From: Stictocephala bisonia
Lineage: Eukaryota > Arthropoda > Insecta > Hemiptera > Membracidae
Direction: 5' to 3'
DNA length: 64,000 nucleotides
Assembly (NCBI GenBank): GCA_035578905.1
Contig: JAQJVL010000112.1
Span: 2,196,104 to 2,260,103, forward strand
Below, one piece after another: positions 46,672 to 59,664 of this stretch. The first letter of the stretch is position 1, and each line of letters begins with the position of its first letter. The notes beneath the pieces were generated by a model. The model made no database searches and was not told the origin of the DNA. It saw nothing but the letters and a program-made list of their open reading frames with translations. The translations under genes and the position numbers were made by a program.

Positions 46672-47134
46672 CATGACAACTTATAATTTTTATAAACCGT
46701 ATTTGTTGATACAAGATCCGTTAAGAAGCCGACACGATGTAAGGGAGGTGATGTCTATTGCAGTTCATTGCGTGTGTTAGTGGGCAATCGGATGACAAGG
46801 CCTTGAAGCTACTTTCCATCTATATATTTATTGTTTTTCATGGCTTTGAATATATCGTATTATGAACAGGGCAGATATGGGAGAGAGTTGATAAAAGGGA
46901 AAGAGTATGTTTTGTCCAGCGTTCAGTTGATCTACAATCAACATAGAATACACAAGAACTTTGATTAACTGTTACTCATAAATTGTATGAGCCTCGGTTA
47001 AACTTAGTTTATATTTATAAATATTATATTCAGATTTTTAAAATCAGTTCACATACTAACTGAATCTTGAAAACCCCTTCTTGGTACATTGTGTTAGTTT
47101 ACTATATATTTTTTATATAAAAGGTGGGGCCGAT
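46671..47134. other. Intergenic DNA, nothing recognised
   Basis: No gene or RNA signal between the microsatellite and the SINE. Confidence 0.4.
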
Positions 47135-47352
47135 ATTTTTAACCTTACTCTGTCCAATGTCTTTTGATAAACTACCTGTACCCATAGACTATTGATCTGT
47201 GCAAGAAACCTATTCAGGTAGAGTAAGGGGGTACACCAATACATACAAGGTGAATATTACTGATAAAAACTTACAGTCTAGGCCGGATTCGAATCTGGGT
47301 TATCTCTAATTCGAGCTCAGAGCCCTTAGACCATTCGGCCCTCTGAGCATAT
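47135..47352 (-). mobile_element. tRNA-derived SINE, copy 2
   Basis: Same family as 24755-24990. On the minus strand the A-box region is GGGCCGAATGG (one change) and the B box is GATTCGAATCC (47285-47295). The body shares TATCAGTAATATTCACC and AATAGTC(T/C)ATGG. Confidence 0.78.
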
Positions 47353-47714
47353 TTCCGCGCCCTTGTGTGTTGTGGGCTCATATGCCCATTTATGGGTCAT
47401 AAAATTTCTCTATTTTAACCCAAAAGCTAATTTGCACTTTCTAATGAGCTAAACCAGACTTTCCTATGAAAATTGAGTATTATCAACTATAATGTATTTG
47501 GCATTGATTTTGTAAAACAAAATGTTTATAAAGGTTTGCAAGCTAAATTAAATTCAATTTTAATATGATAGGCCTAGGTAAAAAATAATATATGACTAAC
47601 ACATCTGTTATAAGGTTCGCTGTAATATTCTTTAAACAATTATTATCATGCTTAGTTTTTAAACATTTAAAAACATATTGTTTGAATATTGTAACATAGA
47701 ACCTAAATCTAATA

Positions 47715-49660
47715 TCTATAAAGCCGCACGTGTAATTCACTGACTCACTCACGTATACAAATTCTAACCCACTTCCAGATAAGCTAGAAACTTGAAATTC
47801 GGCACACTTGTAGATTTTACCAAGAAACCAACGGGAAAATTCCGAAAACTACAAATTTTTAATTTTTAACCTCCCAAAAAAATCAAAATGGCGGACGGGA
47901 ATTTTGAATTGTGTGCAGAGTTTTACTTTCAGCTTCATTGTGGGAAAACCATTGGTTGTAGAGCAAATCTGACAGCATACTCCAGATTTGTAATTAAATT
48001 TTCGAAAGTTTGTTGTGAAGTATTTTTTTGTATTTTTGATATTAACTACACAAAAAATCATTAAATTTCACTTTTTGTTCAAAAAATTATATTTTTGTTA
48101 GGTTTTTCGTATTTTATTACCGTACTACGATAATTTAAGAACTTTAAACCATACACCCTGTTTAGATTTACTACTTTGTTATGAAAACCGCTTTGAAATT
48201 TGATTTTTCACTTTTCATAACCCAGAAAAAATTCAAAATGTCTGGCGTGAAACTGCTGACCTTTTTGCATAGTTAAGGTTGTTGTTATACTGATGCTGTA
48301 ATATTTAATTTTGATAGAATGAAATATTCAGATTTAAAATAAAATTATGTACAAAAAATGTCATTTTCATTTTTATGGTACAAACTATAGTACCCTCACT
48401 AAAAGTCGGTAAAGTTGAGTTTTGTCGAAAATATGTGATTTTTTTGAAAGAGTTCCTCCTATTTATGCATGATTAAAATAAGCTAGAAACTTAAATCCTT
48501 ACACACTATTTACCTTCAATTTTATGTAAAAAAAAAAAAAAAAATGCTATACAATTAGATTTTGCACATTTCATAACCCATAAAAAAATTCAAAATGGCT
48601 GACGTGAAACTGCTGACTTGTTTTCACAGTTGAAGTTTTTATTTTACTGACTCTGTTATATTTACTTTAGATAGAATTAAACGAAGTGTTCAAATTAACA
48701 ATAATATTTTGTACAGAGCAACCAAGAGTTTGCTCTTTGGCTCAAGGCTCAAGCTTAAGTTTGCTCCCATATACGTTTTTATTGTACATACTATAGTTGC
48801 TTCACAAAAAGTCGGTAAATTTGAATTTTGTCGAAAACATGTGATTTTTTTTGAAATGATTCATCCCATTTAAATATGATTAAAAGAAGTTATAAATTTA
48901 AAACCCTACATAATATTTACATTCACTTATCTGTTATCAAAAATGATATAACATTTTATTTGGACATTTCATAACCTAGACGAAATTCAAAATGGCTGAC
49001 GAGAAAGCGTTTACCTGTTTGCACAGCTGAGGTTTGTGTTTTACTGAAGCTGTAATATTTAGTTAAGATAACATAAAATGAAATATTTATATTGACAATT
49101 AAATTCTGTACAAAAATGTTAATATACTTTTTGTAAAATATTCCACCATTTCCTAACAAAAAATAAGTAAAGTTGAAAGTTGTCAACAACACGTAATTTT
49201 ATTGAATAGTTCCTCCCATTTAAGTATGAATAAAATAAGTTGGAAAATATAAACCTTACAGAATATTCAACTGTTTTTATATTTGACATTTTACCTTTAA
49301 AAAAAAAACAAAAACTTCAAAATATTTTAATGAAAATGCTGGCTTTTGTGTACTGTTGAGTTATTTGTTTTTATGTAGTTGCAAAATTTCCTTTGGAAGA
49401 CATCAAATGATGTTGTTTAATTCACAATAGCGTTTATTACAAGAATGTTTATATACTTATATGCTGTATATGCAACAGTTTCCTCACAAAAAGTTGGTTT
49501 AGTTTAGTATATAAAAAAGTATGTGATTTTTTGAATATATCCTCTCATTTAAGCATGATTAAAACAAGTTTGAAACTTAAAAACCTATTTACACTAAAAT
49601 TAAAAAAAAACGTATTGCACACTATTTACATTTACCACTCTGGGTAGGCCCCCAGAGTGG
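47715..49660 (+). mobile_element. Helitron-like composite with about 360-bp internal repeats
   Basis: The left edge reads A then TCTATAAAGCCGCACGTGTA, then ACTGACTCACTCACG, like a Helitron 5' end. Units containing TTCAAAATGGCTGACGTGAA, each preceded by TTTCATAACCCA-type text, recur near 47885, 48234, 48592, 48988 and 49317 (spacing 330-400 bp). No CTRR 3' terminus is found, so the Helitron assignment is tentative. Minus-strand frames here carry no domain. Confidence 0.5.
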
Positions 49661-51760
49661 TAAACGCACACTGCGTAGACCCAACGTGATCATCTTGGGT
49701 AGACCCCCTCCCCGGTATCATGTTGGAGGCCCCCTGTGATCAACTTGGGTAGCCCCATGGTCAATTTTACTAGTGCCCCGTGATCAACTTAGGTAGCCCC
49801 CTCAATCAACTATCTTGGGTAGCCTGACGTAAACAAATTCTAACCCACTTCCAGATAAGCTAGAAACTTTAAATTTGGCATACTTATGGGTTTTACTGAG
49901 TAGCTGATGATAAAATTCCAAAACTAAAAATATATAGTTTTTAACCCCCAAAAAATCAAAATGGTGGATGAGCTTTTTTACCTGTTTGCAGAGTTTTACT
50001 TACGGCTTGATTTTGGCTTAACCGTTGGAAATAAATTAAATCTGACAGAATATTGCATATTTGTAATTAAATTTCCTACAAATTTGTTATTGAGCAATTT
50101 TTCTAGTATTTTTGATAATAACTATGCAAAAAATCATTAAATTCCTATTTTCGTTAAAAAATTACGTTTTTTAACGAAAATAATATCAGTATCTAATGAT
50201 ATATGAAATTGACGATTAAATTCAAAACAAAAAGAGTCAGATCCATTTTTGTAGTACATACTATAGTTTTCTCACAAATGTTTGCTAAAGTTGTGTTTTT
50301 TCAAAAACATAAGATTTTTTGGGATAGTTTCCCGCAATTAAGCCAGATTAAAATAAGTTATGAAGTGAAACCACCCGTGATTATATTTTGTAGCCCCCGT
50401 GATCAACTGTTGTTGCCTACCGTGATTAATTTAGGTAGTCAGCCATGATCAGCTTGGACAGCTCCAGTGATCAATTCAGATAGACCACTATGATCATCTT
50501 GGGTAACCCCTCCCCATCCGTGATAAACTTGGGTAGTCCCTTGTGATCAGTATGGTTAGCTCCCTTTCCCTTAATAGAATTGTATAGCCCACGTGATTAA
50601 TTTGGGTAGCATCTATGATAAGCTAAGTTACACCCGACCCATTATTAACTTTAGTAGCTTCCATAATAAACTTTTGTACCACACTTGATTATCATGGGCA
50701 GCACAAATTAGTTAACTCCCCGTGATCAACTAGCGTAGCTCCCGTGTTCAACTTGGGTAGGTCCCAATGATTCACCTGGGTAGCATCTGTGATCAGTTTG
50801 CGTAGCAATCAGCTTTGGTAGACAATCGTGATCATATTGTGTAGCTGTTGGTGCTAAAACCTATAGCAGGTTCTTAATAAACTTGGCTAGCCCCCCGTGA
50901 TCTATTTGAGTATCTCCCGTAATTAACTTAGATGGCCAACCATGATCAAATCAGGCAGCCAACCATTACACTTGGGTAACTCCCCGTGATCAATTTGGGA
51001 AGGTCTCTGGGAACAACTTAGGTAGCTACCCGTAATTAATATAGCTATTCCCAGTGATCATCTTTGGTAGCCACCATGATCAAGTTGGGAAGGCCTTTGT
51101 GATCAACTTGCGAAGCCCCTGGTACTAATTTGGGTAGCCATCCGTGACAAATTAGATGTCCCCCGTGATGAACGTAGGTAGACCTCATGATTAACTTGGC
51201 AGCCCTCTGTGATCAAGTTGGGAAGCCCCTGTTATCAACTTGGGTAATCACCGGTAATGACTCGTTATCTACCTAGGTACCCATTGATCAACATGGGTAG
51301 CCCTCGTGATCATTTTGGGTGCCACCCATCATTAACTTGGGTACACCTCCCTTGATCATCTTGTGTAGCCCACTATAATCAACTTGGGTACTATCCCGTT
51401 TTCAACTGAGGAAACCCTCCGTTTACAATTTTTCCAGTCCTTCTTGATTCCCTCTGTGATCAGTGCGGATTATCTCCGTAATCAACTTGGATAGTTCCCC
51501 GTGATTAACTTGGGTAGCAACTGTGATCAACTTAGGTAACCCCTGTGATCATCTTCTATAGTCCCCGGAATCAACTCGGTAACTACCCGTGATCAACTTT
51601 AGCAGCTAACTATGCTTGACTTAGGTAACCGACCACGATCGTCTTAGCTATACACCAGTGATCTTCTGTGAAACCACTACGAAGGTGTTGAGGTCATCGT
51701 TGACCAACTTAGAGAGTCATTGATCTACTTTGAAAGCTCATGATTATTTTTTTAGTCATA
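49661..51760. repeat. Degenerate 22-26-bp TGATCA minisatellite
   Basis: Dozens of diverged units of the type GTGATCAACTTGGGTAGCCC. Bases 49830-50385 are a second copy of the 47755-48060 segment (TCTAACCCACTTCCAGATAA onward) inserted in or flanked by the array. Confidence 0.85.
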
Positions 51761-51784
51761 ATAACGCCAAGAATTCAATGCAGG

Positions 51785-51850
51785 TTTGGGGCGAAGCCCC
51801 CAACCGAGCGGAGTGAGTTGTAATTAATTACCACGGAAGCATATATTATA
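51785..51850 (+). repeat. GC-rich hairpin at the right edge of the composite
   Basis: TTTGGGGC-GAA-GCCCCCAA forms a strong stem-loop, followed by CCGAGCGGAGTGAG. The C-GAA-G loop style matches the Helitron 3' hairpins elsewhere in the window, but no CTAG follows. Confidence 0.5.
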
Positions 51851-51886
51851 TTTACTCTATTATTTTTCCACTCATCATTTGAGAGC

Positions 51887-51975
51887 AATTTAGTAAATTA
51901 AATTGAGTTTCTCCAATATTTATACTGTAATCCATTATCACCCCATCGTCCACTGACAGCACCCTTTTTGACATT
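51887..51975 (+). repeat. Dispersed repeat R3, copy 2
   Basis: Matches the minus strand of 17883-18012 (TTTGAGAGCAATTT, ATCCATTATC, CCACTGACAGCACCC). Part is repeated at 54797-54850. Confidence 0.55.
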
Positions 51976-52214
51976 GTTTACTTTATCTAATCCATTATGA
52001 ATTATGGCTAGTGCCACAAGTCCGGAAATAAGAGATGGTTCAAAAGTTTTTCTTAATAAAATTGTAAAATAAATTTTTTTCTGTAATAGTTGTAAATTAA
52101 CTTCTATATATAAGTTAAGGAAGTAAGATCATATGATTTAGAAGAATTTTGTTTTTACTCATCCACTTTCTATTCGGTTCTAGGTATGTAATTAGTATCA
52201 AAATATTTATGTAT

Positions 52215-52690
52215 CACATGTACACACGTACGCACACCTAACGCACCCACACACCACAGACAGTATTGCACGCACGCACACCTAACGCACTGACGCACCA
52301 TAGACAGTATTGCACGTACACACTAACGCACCCATGTACCACATACATTATTGCAGTTACGCACACATAACACCCACGCACCACAGACAGTATTGCACGT
52401 TCTCACGCACCCACACCTAACGCAAACGTGCACTAAGAGAGTATTGTACGTACACACGTACCTAGCGCACCCACGCACCACAGACAGTATTGCACGTACA
52501 AAAGTACCCACACCTACCACACCCACGTACCACAGAGAGTATTGTACGTACATACGTACGCACACCTAGCGCACCCACGCACCACAGACAGTATTGCACG
52601 TACGCACACCTACCGCACCCACGTACCACAGACAGTTTTGTACGTACACACGTACGCAAACCTAACGGACCTACGCACTACAAACAACCA
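52215..52690. repeat. CACG-rich minisatellite, 44-65-bp units
   Basis: About eight or nine units with CACCACAGACAGTATTGCAC and GTACGCACACCTAACGCACC. Unit length varies by insertion of ACGTACACACGTACG-type blocks. Open frames on both strands are artefacts. Confidence 0.88.
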
Positions 52691-52994
52691 CATAATATCA
52701 TGTTTAATCATGCTGAATAAGTAAGAATTATCAATATTATATTACTACACTCCATTCTCCTGTCAAGAATAGACTACTAATTACTGAAGCAGGCTGTACT
52801 CTGTTATTGACAACTATTGAACTGTTTGTAAGTAAAAATATTAAATAATCACCACGATTCACTAGTCTAATTAATGGAATGCAAATAGCCCGTTTGACTT
52901 TGACTTTATCTGTATCTGACTTTATAGTTTAAATGATATATAAACATTTAAATCAACGAGAGTATTTACCAATCTGAATATCTTAGAACTAACG
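52691..52994. other. Intergenic DNA, nothing recognised
   Basis: AT-rich spacer between two arrays. Confidence 0.45.
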
Positions 52995-54765
52995 TGACTT
53001 GTTTTAACTCCCCCCTCCCCCTTCCCCCCCTCCCCCCACACACACATATATACAAACTTGAGAGTCAGCCCTTAATACCTCACCTATCGCCACTTAGTTG
53101 TTTTAACTCCCCCCTCCCCCCACACACATATATACAAACTTGAGAGTCAGCCCTTAATACCTCACCTATCGCCACTTAGTTGTTTTAACTCCCCCCTCCC
53201 CCCCACACACATATATACAAACTTGAGAGTCAGCCCTTAATACCTCACCTATCGCCACTTAGTTTTAACTCCCCCCTCCTCCCACACACATATATACAAA
53301 CTTGAGAGTCAGCCCTTAATACCTCATCTATCGCCACTTAGTTGTTTTAACTCCCCCCTCCCCCCCACACACATATATACAAACTTGAGAGTCAGCCCTT
53401 AATACCTCACCTATCGCCACTTAGTTGTTTTAACTCCCCCCTCCCCCCCCCCACACACATATATACAAACTTGAGAGTCAGCCCTTAATACCTCACCTAT
53501 CGCCACTTAGTTGTTTTAACTCCCCCCTCCCCCCACACACACATATATACAAACTTGAGAGTCAGCCCTTAATACCTCACCTATCGCCACTTAGTTGTTT
53601 TAACTCCCCCCTCCCCCCACACACATATATACAAACTTGAGAGTCAGCCCTTAATACCTCACCTATCGCCACTTAGTTGTTTTAACTCCCCCCTCCCCCC
53701 CACACACATATATACAAACTTGAGAGTCAGCCCTTAATACCTCACCTATCGCCACTTAGTTTTAACTCCCCCCTCCTCCCACCCACATATATACAAACTT
53801 GAGAGTCAGCCCTTAATACCTCACCTATCGCCACTTAGTTGTTTTAACTCCCCCCTCCCCCCCCACACACATATATACAAACTTGAGAGTCAGCCCTTAA
53901 TACCTCACCTATCGCCACTTAGTTGTTTTAACTCCCCCCTCCCCCCACACACACATATATACAAACTTGAGAGTCAGCCCTTACTACCTCACCTATCGCC
54001 ACTTAGTTGTTTTAACTCCCCCCTCCCCCCCCACACACATATATACAAACTTGAGAGTCAGCCCTTAATACCTCACCTATCGCCACTTAGTTTTAACTCC
54101 CCCCTCCCCCCACACACATATATACAAACTTGAGAGTCAGCCCTTAATACCTCACCTATCGCCACTTAGTTGTTTTAACTCCCCCCTCCCCCCACACACA
54201 CATATATACAAACTTGAGAGTCAGCCCTTACTACCTCACCTATCGCCACTTAGTTGTTTTAACTCCCCCCTCCCCCCACACACATATATACAAACTTGAG
54301 AGTCAGCCCTTAATACCTCACCTATCGCCACTTAGTTGTTTTAACTCCCCCCTCCCCCCCCCACACACACATATATACAAACTTGAGAGTCAGCCCTTAA
54401 TACCTCACCTATCGCCACTTAGTTGTTTTAACTCCCCCCTCCCCCCCCACACACACATATATACAAACTTGAGAGTCAGCCCTTAATACCTCACCTATCA
54501 CCACTTAGTTGTTTTAACTCCCCCCCTCCCCCCCCACACACATATATACAAACTTGAGAGTCAGCCCTTAATACCTCACCTATCGCCACTTAGTTGTTTT
54601 ATCTCCCCCCTCCCCCCCACACACATATATACAAACTTGAGAGTCAGCCCTTAATACCTCACCTATCGCCACTTAGTTGTTTTAACTCCCCCCCTCCCCC
54701 CACAAACACATATATACAAACTTGAGAGTCAGCCCTTAATACCTCACCTATCGCCACTTAGTTTT
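52995..54765. repeat. About 82-bp minisatellite with C-runs, 21 copies
   Basis: Units of ACTTGAGAGTCAGCCCTTAA, CACCTATCGCCACTTAGTTG, TTTTAACTCCCCCCTCCCCC and (CA)n TATATAC. The unique part is almost invariant. Only the C-run and CA count vary, giving 78-87-bp periods. A variant lacking GTT and carrying CTCCTCCCAC recurs six units apart (53262 and 53757), indicating higher-order duplication. Confidence 0.96.
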
Positions 54766-54796
54766 TTGCCATTTTGGTTTCCTGGCACGACGTTAT

Positions 54797-54850
54797 TATG
54801 TAGCAATTTAGAAAATTAGTATATTAAATTGAGTTTCTCCAATATTTATA
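54797..54850 (+). repeat. Dispersed repeat R3, partial copy 3
   Basis: Shares AGCAATTTAG and TTGAGTTTCTCCAATATTTA plus TACTG with 51887-51950. Confidence 0.5.
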
Positions 54851-55234
54851 CTGGAGAAACCTTTTTCTAAATTAATATATTCATTTTTTAAATCGATTTA
54901 TTATATGTGTCTAGACACTGGATCAGCTGTGAGAGTTCACAGGAACGATCTCACAGTCGTGTCTTTGCAGTATGTTTCAATGTTAAAACCAGTTAGTAAG
55001 AGTTGTTCATTAATATGTATGTATATGACAGGTACTTGCTTGCCTCAGACCAGCTCACCAAGATTAGACCAAACACCCACTCCTTCCGGCCAGGTCTTTG
55101 TATTAAATCGGTTCATCTGGCATTTACTCGGGCTCACTTCAAACTCTCAGTCGCTTGAGTTTACATGAGATTTATATGGCGAGTAGTTTTCGTGCGAATT
55201 GTCTGGCAACACTAGAACTGCACTCTTGACTTTT
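54851..55234. other. Intergenic DNA with an unassigned open frame
   Basis: An 87-codon plus-strand frame (54905-55168) has no recognisable domain. The GC content is higher than its surroundings, so it may be a TE relic. Confidence 0.35.
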
Positions 55235-55730
55235 GCTACTGGATTAATGGAATCTAGTTCACACCGAATAATGATACTTGATGGAACATCCAGTTTACAC
55301 TGAACTGCGTTACTTGAAGGAACAGCCAATTTCCCCAGAATGGTGATACTTTGCAGAACATTCAGTTTCTACTGAACTGGGTTATTTTTTGGAACATGCA
55401 GTTTCCATTAAATTGTGTTATTTGATGTAACATCAGTTTCAATTGAATGGTGATGATACTTGATGCAACAACCAGTTTCCACAGAATGATGATACTTGAT
55501 CGAACATCTAGTTACCACTGAACAATGTTATTTAACGGGACGTTCAGTTTCCACAGAATGGTGATACTTGATGCAACAACAAGTTTCCACAGAATGGTGA
55601 TACTTGATTGAACATCTAGTTACCACTGAACAATGTTATTTCACGGAATGTTCAGTTTCCACAGAATGGTGATACTTGATGGAACATCCAGTTTCCACTG
55701 AATTGTGTTATTTGATGGACTTCCCCCCCA
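55235..55730. repeat. 36-40-bp minisatellite, about 13 copies
   Basis: Units of GGTGATACTTGATGGAACAT plus CCAGTTTCCACTGAA, moderately diverged. A two-unit higher-order pattern is suggested by repeated ATCTAGTTACCACTGAACAA. Confidence 0.85.
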
Positions 55731-57383
55731 CCTTATGTAAGGAAATGTCACCACTGAACGTATATGGGTGGGTGGGCGGTTAGAATTAAAAATGGATGAA
55801 GCATTATAAGTGACCAAACATTTTCATCAATATTTATGTAGTAAACATTCAAAATTTCATTTATTAAATGATTCTTAATATTCATGAGGCTTAACATTTT
55901 CGGAAGCATATGATCAATGATGTAATTTATATGTTTATTAAAAGTCTTTACGTTGTTCATTACAGTTTGAAAATATCTTCAGAGTAGAAGTTGAAACATA
56001 AAATTTTCATAAAATATTGTAATGTGAAGCAAATTTATTTAGATCAATAATGAGTAGCATCCACAAGAAGGACATGTCGTCAAGGACGTAGAAAATACAA
56101 AACGTATCAAGACTTCAATATAGTACAGGCTGCTTTTGTACAAATATAAAACATTATGTATACTCAAATATAAAAGTACTTAGATACTATTCTGTATAAA
56201 AATTTGTTTACTTTTTTTGTAATAACTATTTTACCTCATCTAGCAATATTTTTTCATATTCCATATTTTCATATTTTCCATTCTTTCATATTTTAACGAA
56301 AGAACTACTTAGGAGGCGTTTAATAGTTGATATAACGTAATTTAAATTGAAAAAAAAAAAAATGGATTTTTGTTGATCAAACAGCCTTAATGGGAGGGCA
56401 CTGGTAGTCAGATTCATACGCATACCGATGATTTAGATTTTTTTAAAAGTTATCATTAGATACCTGACAAGGTAGCATTATTTTTTACATTTGGCTGTAA
56501 TATTTTCGGCCTTTACTTTTGATCCAAAGACATTAGGGGTAAACACTCTAGACCTGGAATCACTGTTTAACACTGGCTGAGCCTCGATCTTGCTATTTCC
56601 GAAATAGAATATGACATTTCCTATTTTTAATTTCTTAAATAAACAGTAAAGAACATAATTAAATTCAAATTAAATGTTAAAATTAGTTTGATTGAATTAA
56701 ATTATAGGACAAAAATAAACTAAATTGGCAATTTGGTTAGTCACGTATTAAATAACGAATGTATTAATAATTTGATGCAGGGATATTATCTGTTTCGTGA
56801 ACTATTATAATATAAAAGAAGTAAATGTACACCGACCTACTTTTTTTCAACCAACGATGTAAAAATAGTTGTTATTTGTGTAATATAAAGAGGTTCATAA
56901 ATTGTAACAAGACGGTGCGTGAGATTTCCTTAAGTGAATACTGCCTTTATTGCCAGGTTTAAGGTGTCCTCCGACACGTTCACTCTCACTAGATTTAACT
57001 TGATTACACATTTTACTTGGCAGCAGTCTAATCTTTTTGTTGTTGCGTATTCTACTGTAACTATTTATTTTACATATCTGAATCTGAAGAAATTATTACA
57101 AACAACGTAATTTACTATAATTTTCGTTAAAAAAAACAATAATTTGCAGATTTCATACAAATTTCTAAAAATGTAAGCTAACTCATTGTGTAAGGTCCAA
57201 ATATATGTACAGTTATTAAATATTTATAAACTATTCAGACTAAAGGAGTGCAGTGTCCTAGTAAATTTTCTTAAACTATTGGAGTTTTATTCGGATATCA
57301 CATAAGTAAAACTCGAACAACTCGAAGTAAAACAATGGTTTTGACTTCGCCGTTGGCAACCATAGCTTTAACCCTCACAAGTC
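55731..57383. other. AT-rich intergenic DNA
   Basis: A single 36-bp minisatellite unit (GAACGTATATGGGTGGGTGG) is at 55755-55785. No gene or TE end is seen in the rest. Confidence 0.45.
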
Positions 57384-58051
57384 CCAATAGTCCGTCCTAA
57401 GACTTAGCTCAAATCCCAATAGTCCATCCTACCCCGTGGACCAAGTCCCAAAAGTTCATCCTACCCCCTGGACCAAGTCCCAATAATCAATCCTAGCCCC
57501 TGGCTCAAGTCCCAGTAGTCCATCTTACCCCCTAGCCCAAGTCCCAATAGTCCATCCTACCCCCTGGACAAAGTCCCAATAATCAATCCTACCCCCTGGA
57601 CCAAGCCCCAATAGTCCATCCTACCCCCTGGACCAAGTCCCAATAGTCCATCCTACCCCCTGGACCAAGTCCCAATAGTCCATCCTACCCCCTAGCCCAA
57701 GTCCCAATAGTCCATCCTACCCCCTGGACCAAGTCCCAACAGTCCATCCTACCCCCTAGCCCATGTCCCAATAGTCCATCCTACCCCCTGGACCAAGTCC
57801 CAATAATCAATCCTACCCCCTGGACCAAGTCCCAATAGCCCATCCAACCCCCTAGCCCAAGTCCCGATAGTCCATCCTACCCCTAGCCCAAGTCCCAATA
57901 GTCCATCCTACCCCCTAGCCCAAGTCCCAATAGTCCATCCTACCCCCTGGACCAAGTCCCAATAATCAATCCTACCCCCTGGCTCAAGTCCGAGTAGTCC
58001 ATCCTACCCCCTGGCCCAAGTCCCAATAGTCCATCCTACCCCCTGGCCCAA
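57384..58051. repeat. 32-bp minisatellite, about 20 copies
   Basis: Units of AAGTCCCAATAGTCCATCCT plus ACCCCCTGGACC, with recurring variants (CTAGCCC, AATAATCAATCC). Confidence 0.95.
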
Positions 58052-58617
58052 ACGTAATGTTGATCTAAACAAACATATAGCACATGATGATGTCGTATAA
58101 ATAAATAATGCTGTTTATTTATACGACATGTCCAATAGTATTGAGCCAAACTGTCCATTCATTATTACTTATAACAAACATAATTCATAAACCTCGTAAT
58201 AAATTATTTTTTTTACATGCCGAAAACATTTCGGTATCTAAGATAACAGTACACACCAAATTATGTTCTATTTGTAAATAAATTAATATGTTTTTTAATG
58301 AAAATATATAGAAAGCCAAGGTGAATTCACAGTATTATAAATATTAAATCACGATTAACAAAAACAACAATTAATTTTGGCTATAATCAATAATACTAAA
58401 AAAAACCAAGAAATAATTTTAGTGATTGATAATAATTTATCAAGGACCGATAGATCGTATTTTACGAAACATGAAACTCTCAAGGTTCCGTCTGGAGAAG
58501 ATTTAATTAGAAGCTAATTTCAGATAACTCCCTCTTAATAAGCGCCTTGGATTTCTGACAACTTTACTTACATTTTAATAAATATTTCACCATTAAACAT
58601 GATACTAACATTGTTAA
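58052..58617. other. AT-rich DNA with a perfect hairpin
   Basis: 58090-58105 (ATGTCGTATAAATAAA) pairs perfectly with 58114-58129 across an 8-nt loop. Nothing else recognised. Confidence 0.6.
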
Positions 58618-58978
58618 TCTCTATATATAAAAGGAAAAGCTTCATCAAAGGCTCACTCATCACTAATTCTCGAACTTCCCATGTAGGTAGAGAACCGAAA
58701 TGTTGTACACTGTTTCTTTAGGTCTTAAATAGGACAAATAAAGAATTTTTATCTTGATAAAGTACTCCTAAGGAGTATAAAACTATCCTAAAAGTTGACC
58801 ATAAGGATACAATTGGTTTGTTTTTTTTATAAATAAATAAACATGTTTATTTTGTATGTTTGACATTATACTATTGATGCCTAAGAACAAAGTTGCTCTG
58901 TGATTGATGCATTTTTAACATCGAGTTTAATCTCCAGCTGTTAAACAAAAACTAAGAATTTAGAAAAATTTGTTTTGA
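58618..58978 (+). mobile_element. Helitron family 2, 5' fragment
   Basis: Starts TCTCTATATATAAAAGG after an A and follows the 6674 copy through TCATCACTAATTCT, GTACACTGTTTCTTTAGG and GATAAAGTACTCCTAAGG. It lacks the reverse block found at 7085-7292. It ends abruptly where a family 1 Helitron begins at 58979. No 3' end is present. Confidence 0.7.
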
Positions 58979-59577
58979 TCTATATTTATAAAAGAGGATG
59001 TTTATATATATATCTATATTTATAAAAGAGGATGTTTGTATATATATATATATGTTTGAAGTTTATGCGCTGCCAAACCATCCAACCGATCGACATGAAA
59101 CTTTAGAATGTTGTCCTGTATACTCCCGAGATGGTTTCTGTGAAGTTTGATGCAGATCCGTCCACAGGGTCCCGCCCCACGGGCTCCTAAAGATCCCATG
59201 TTATTCAAATGGAGAATCTGAATTGTTTACAAAAAACATGTGACTGTGTGGTTTAATGTAGTTTCACATGCCATAAGCAGATTGAAGTTCTCACAACAAC
59301 AGTACTGTATATGTTTTGATTTATTGTAGTTCTACATTTCACCTTGAGAGTGTAGCACACACTACTTTTACTTGATCAGGTGATCTGTATTTGGTGTTAA
59401 CCTTTTTTCCTCGGTAATTAAAACATGTGGTGAAACGTGAAAATAAAAAATAAATAATTATTTGTTTTGCAGTTTACTTTTTATGACATGCCTCCTAAAA
59501 AATCTAATATTGGTAGAAGCTATTAGGTTCTAAATCAAACTCAATATTATGACCGGCGAAGCGGGCGGGTACAGCTA

Positions 59578-59578
<1 letters not shown>
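58979..59578 (+). mobile_element. Helitron family 1, copy C
   Basis: Two successive TC-type starts: a 34-bp stub at 58979-59012, then the full one at 59013. The body matches copy A and the end is CTAG at 59575-59578. About 26 bp inside the Rep-like stub are deleted, breaking it. Followed directly by copy D. Confidence 0.85.

Positions 59579-59660
<82 letters not shown>
59579..59660. repeat. (TA)n(TG)n compound microsatellite
   Basis: About 16 TA followed by about 24 TG repeats, inside Helitron copy D. Confidence 0.95.

Positions 59661-59664
<4 letters not shown>

Noticed and set aside
52215..54765. CRISPR array
   Set aside because: Repeats are contiguous tandem units without unique spacers, in eukaryotic DNA with no cas genes.
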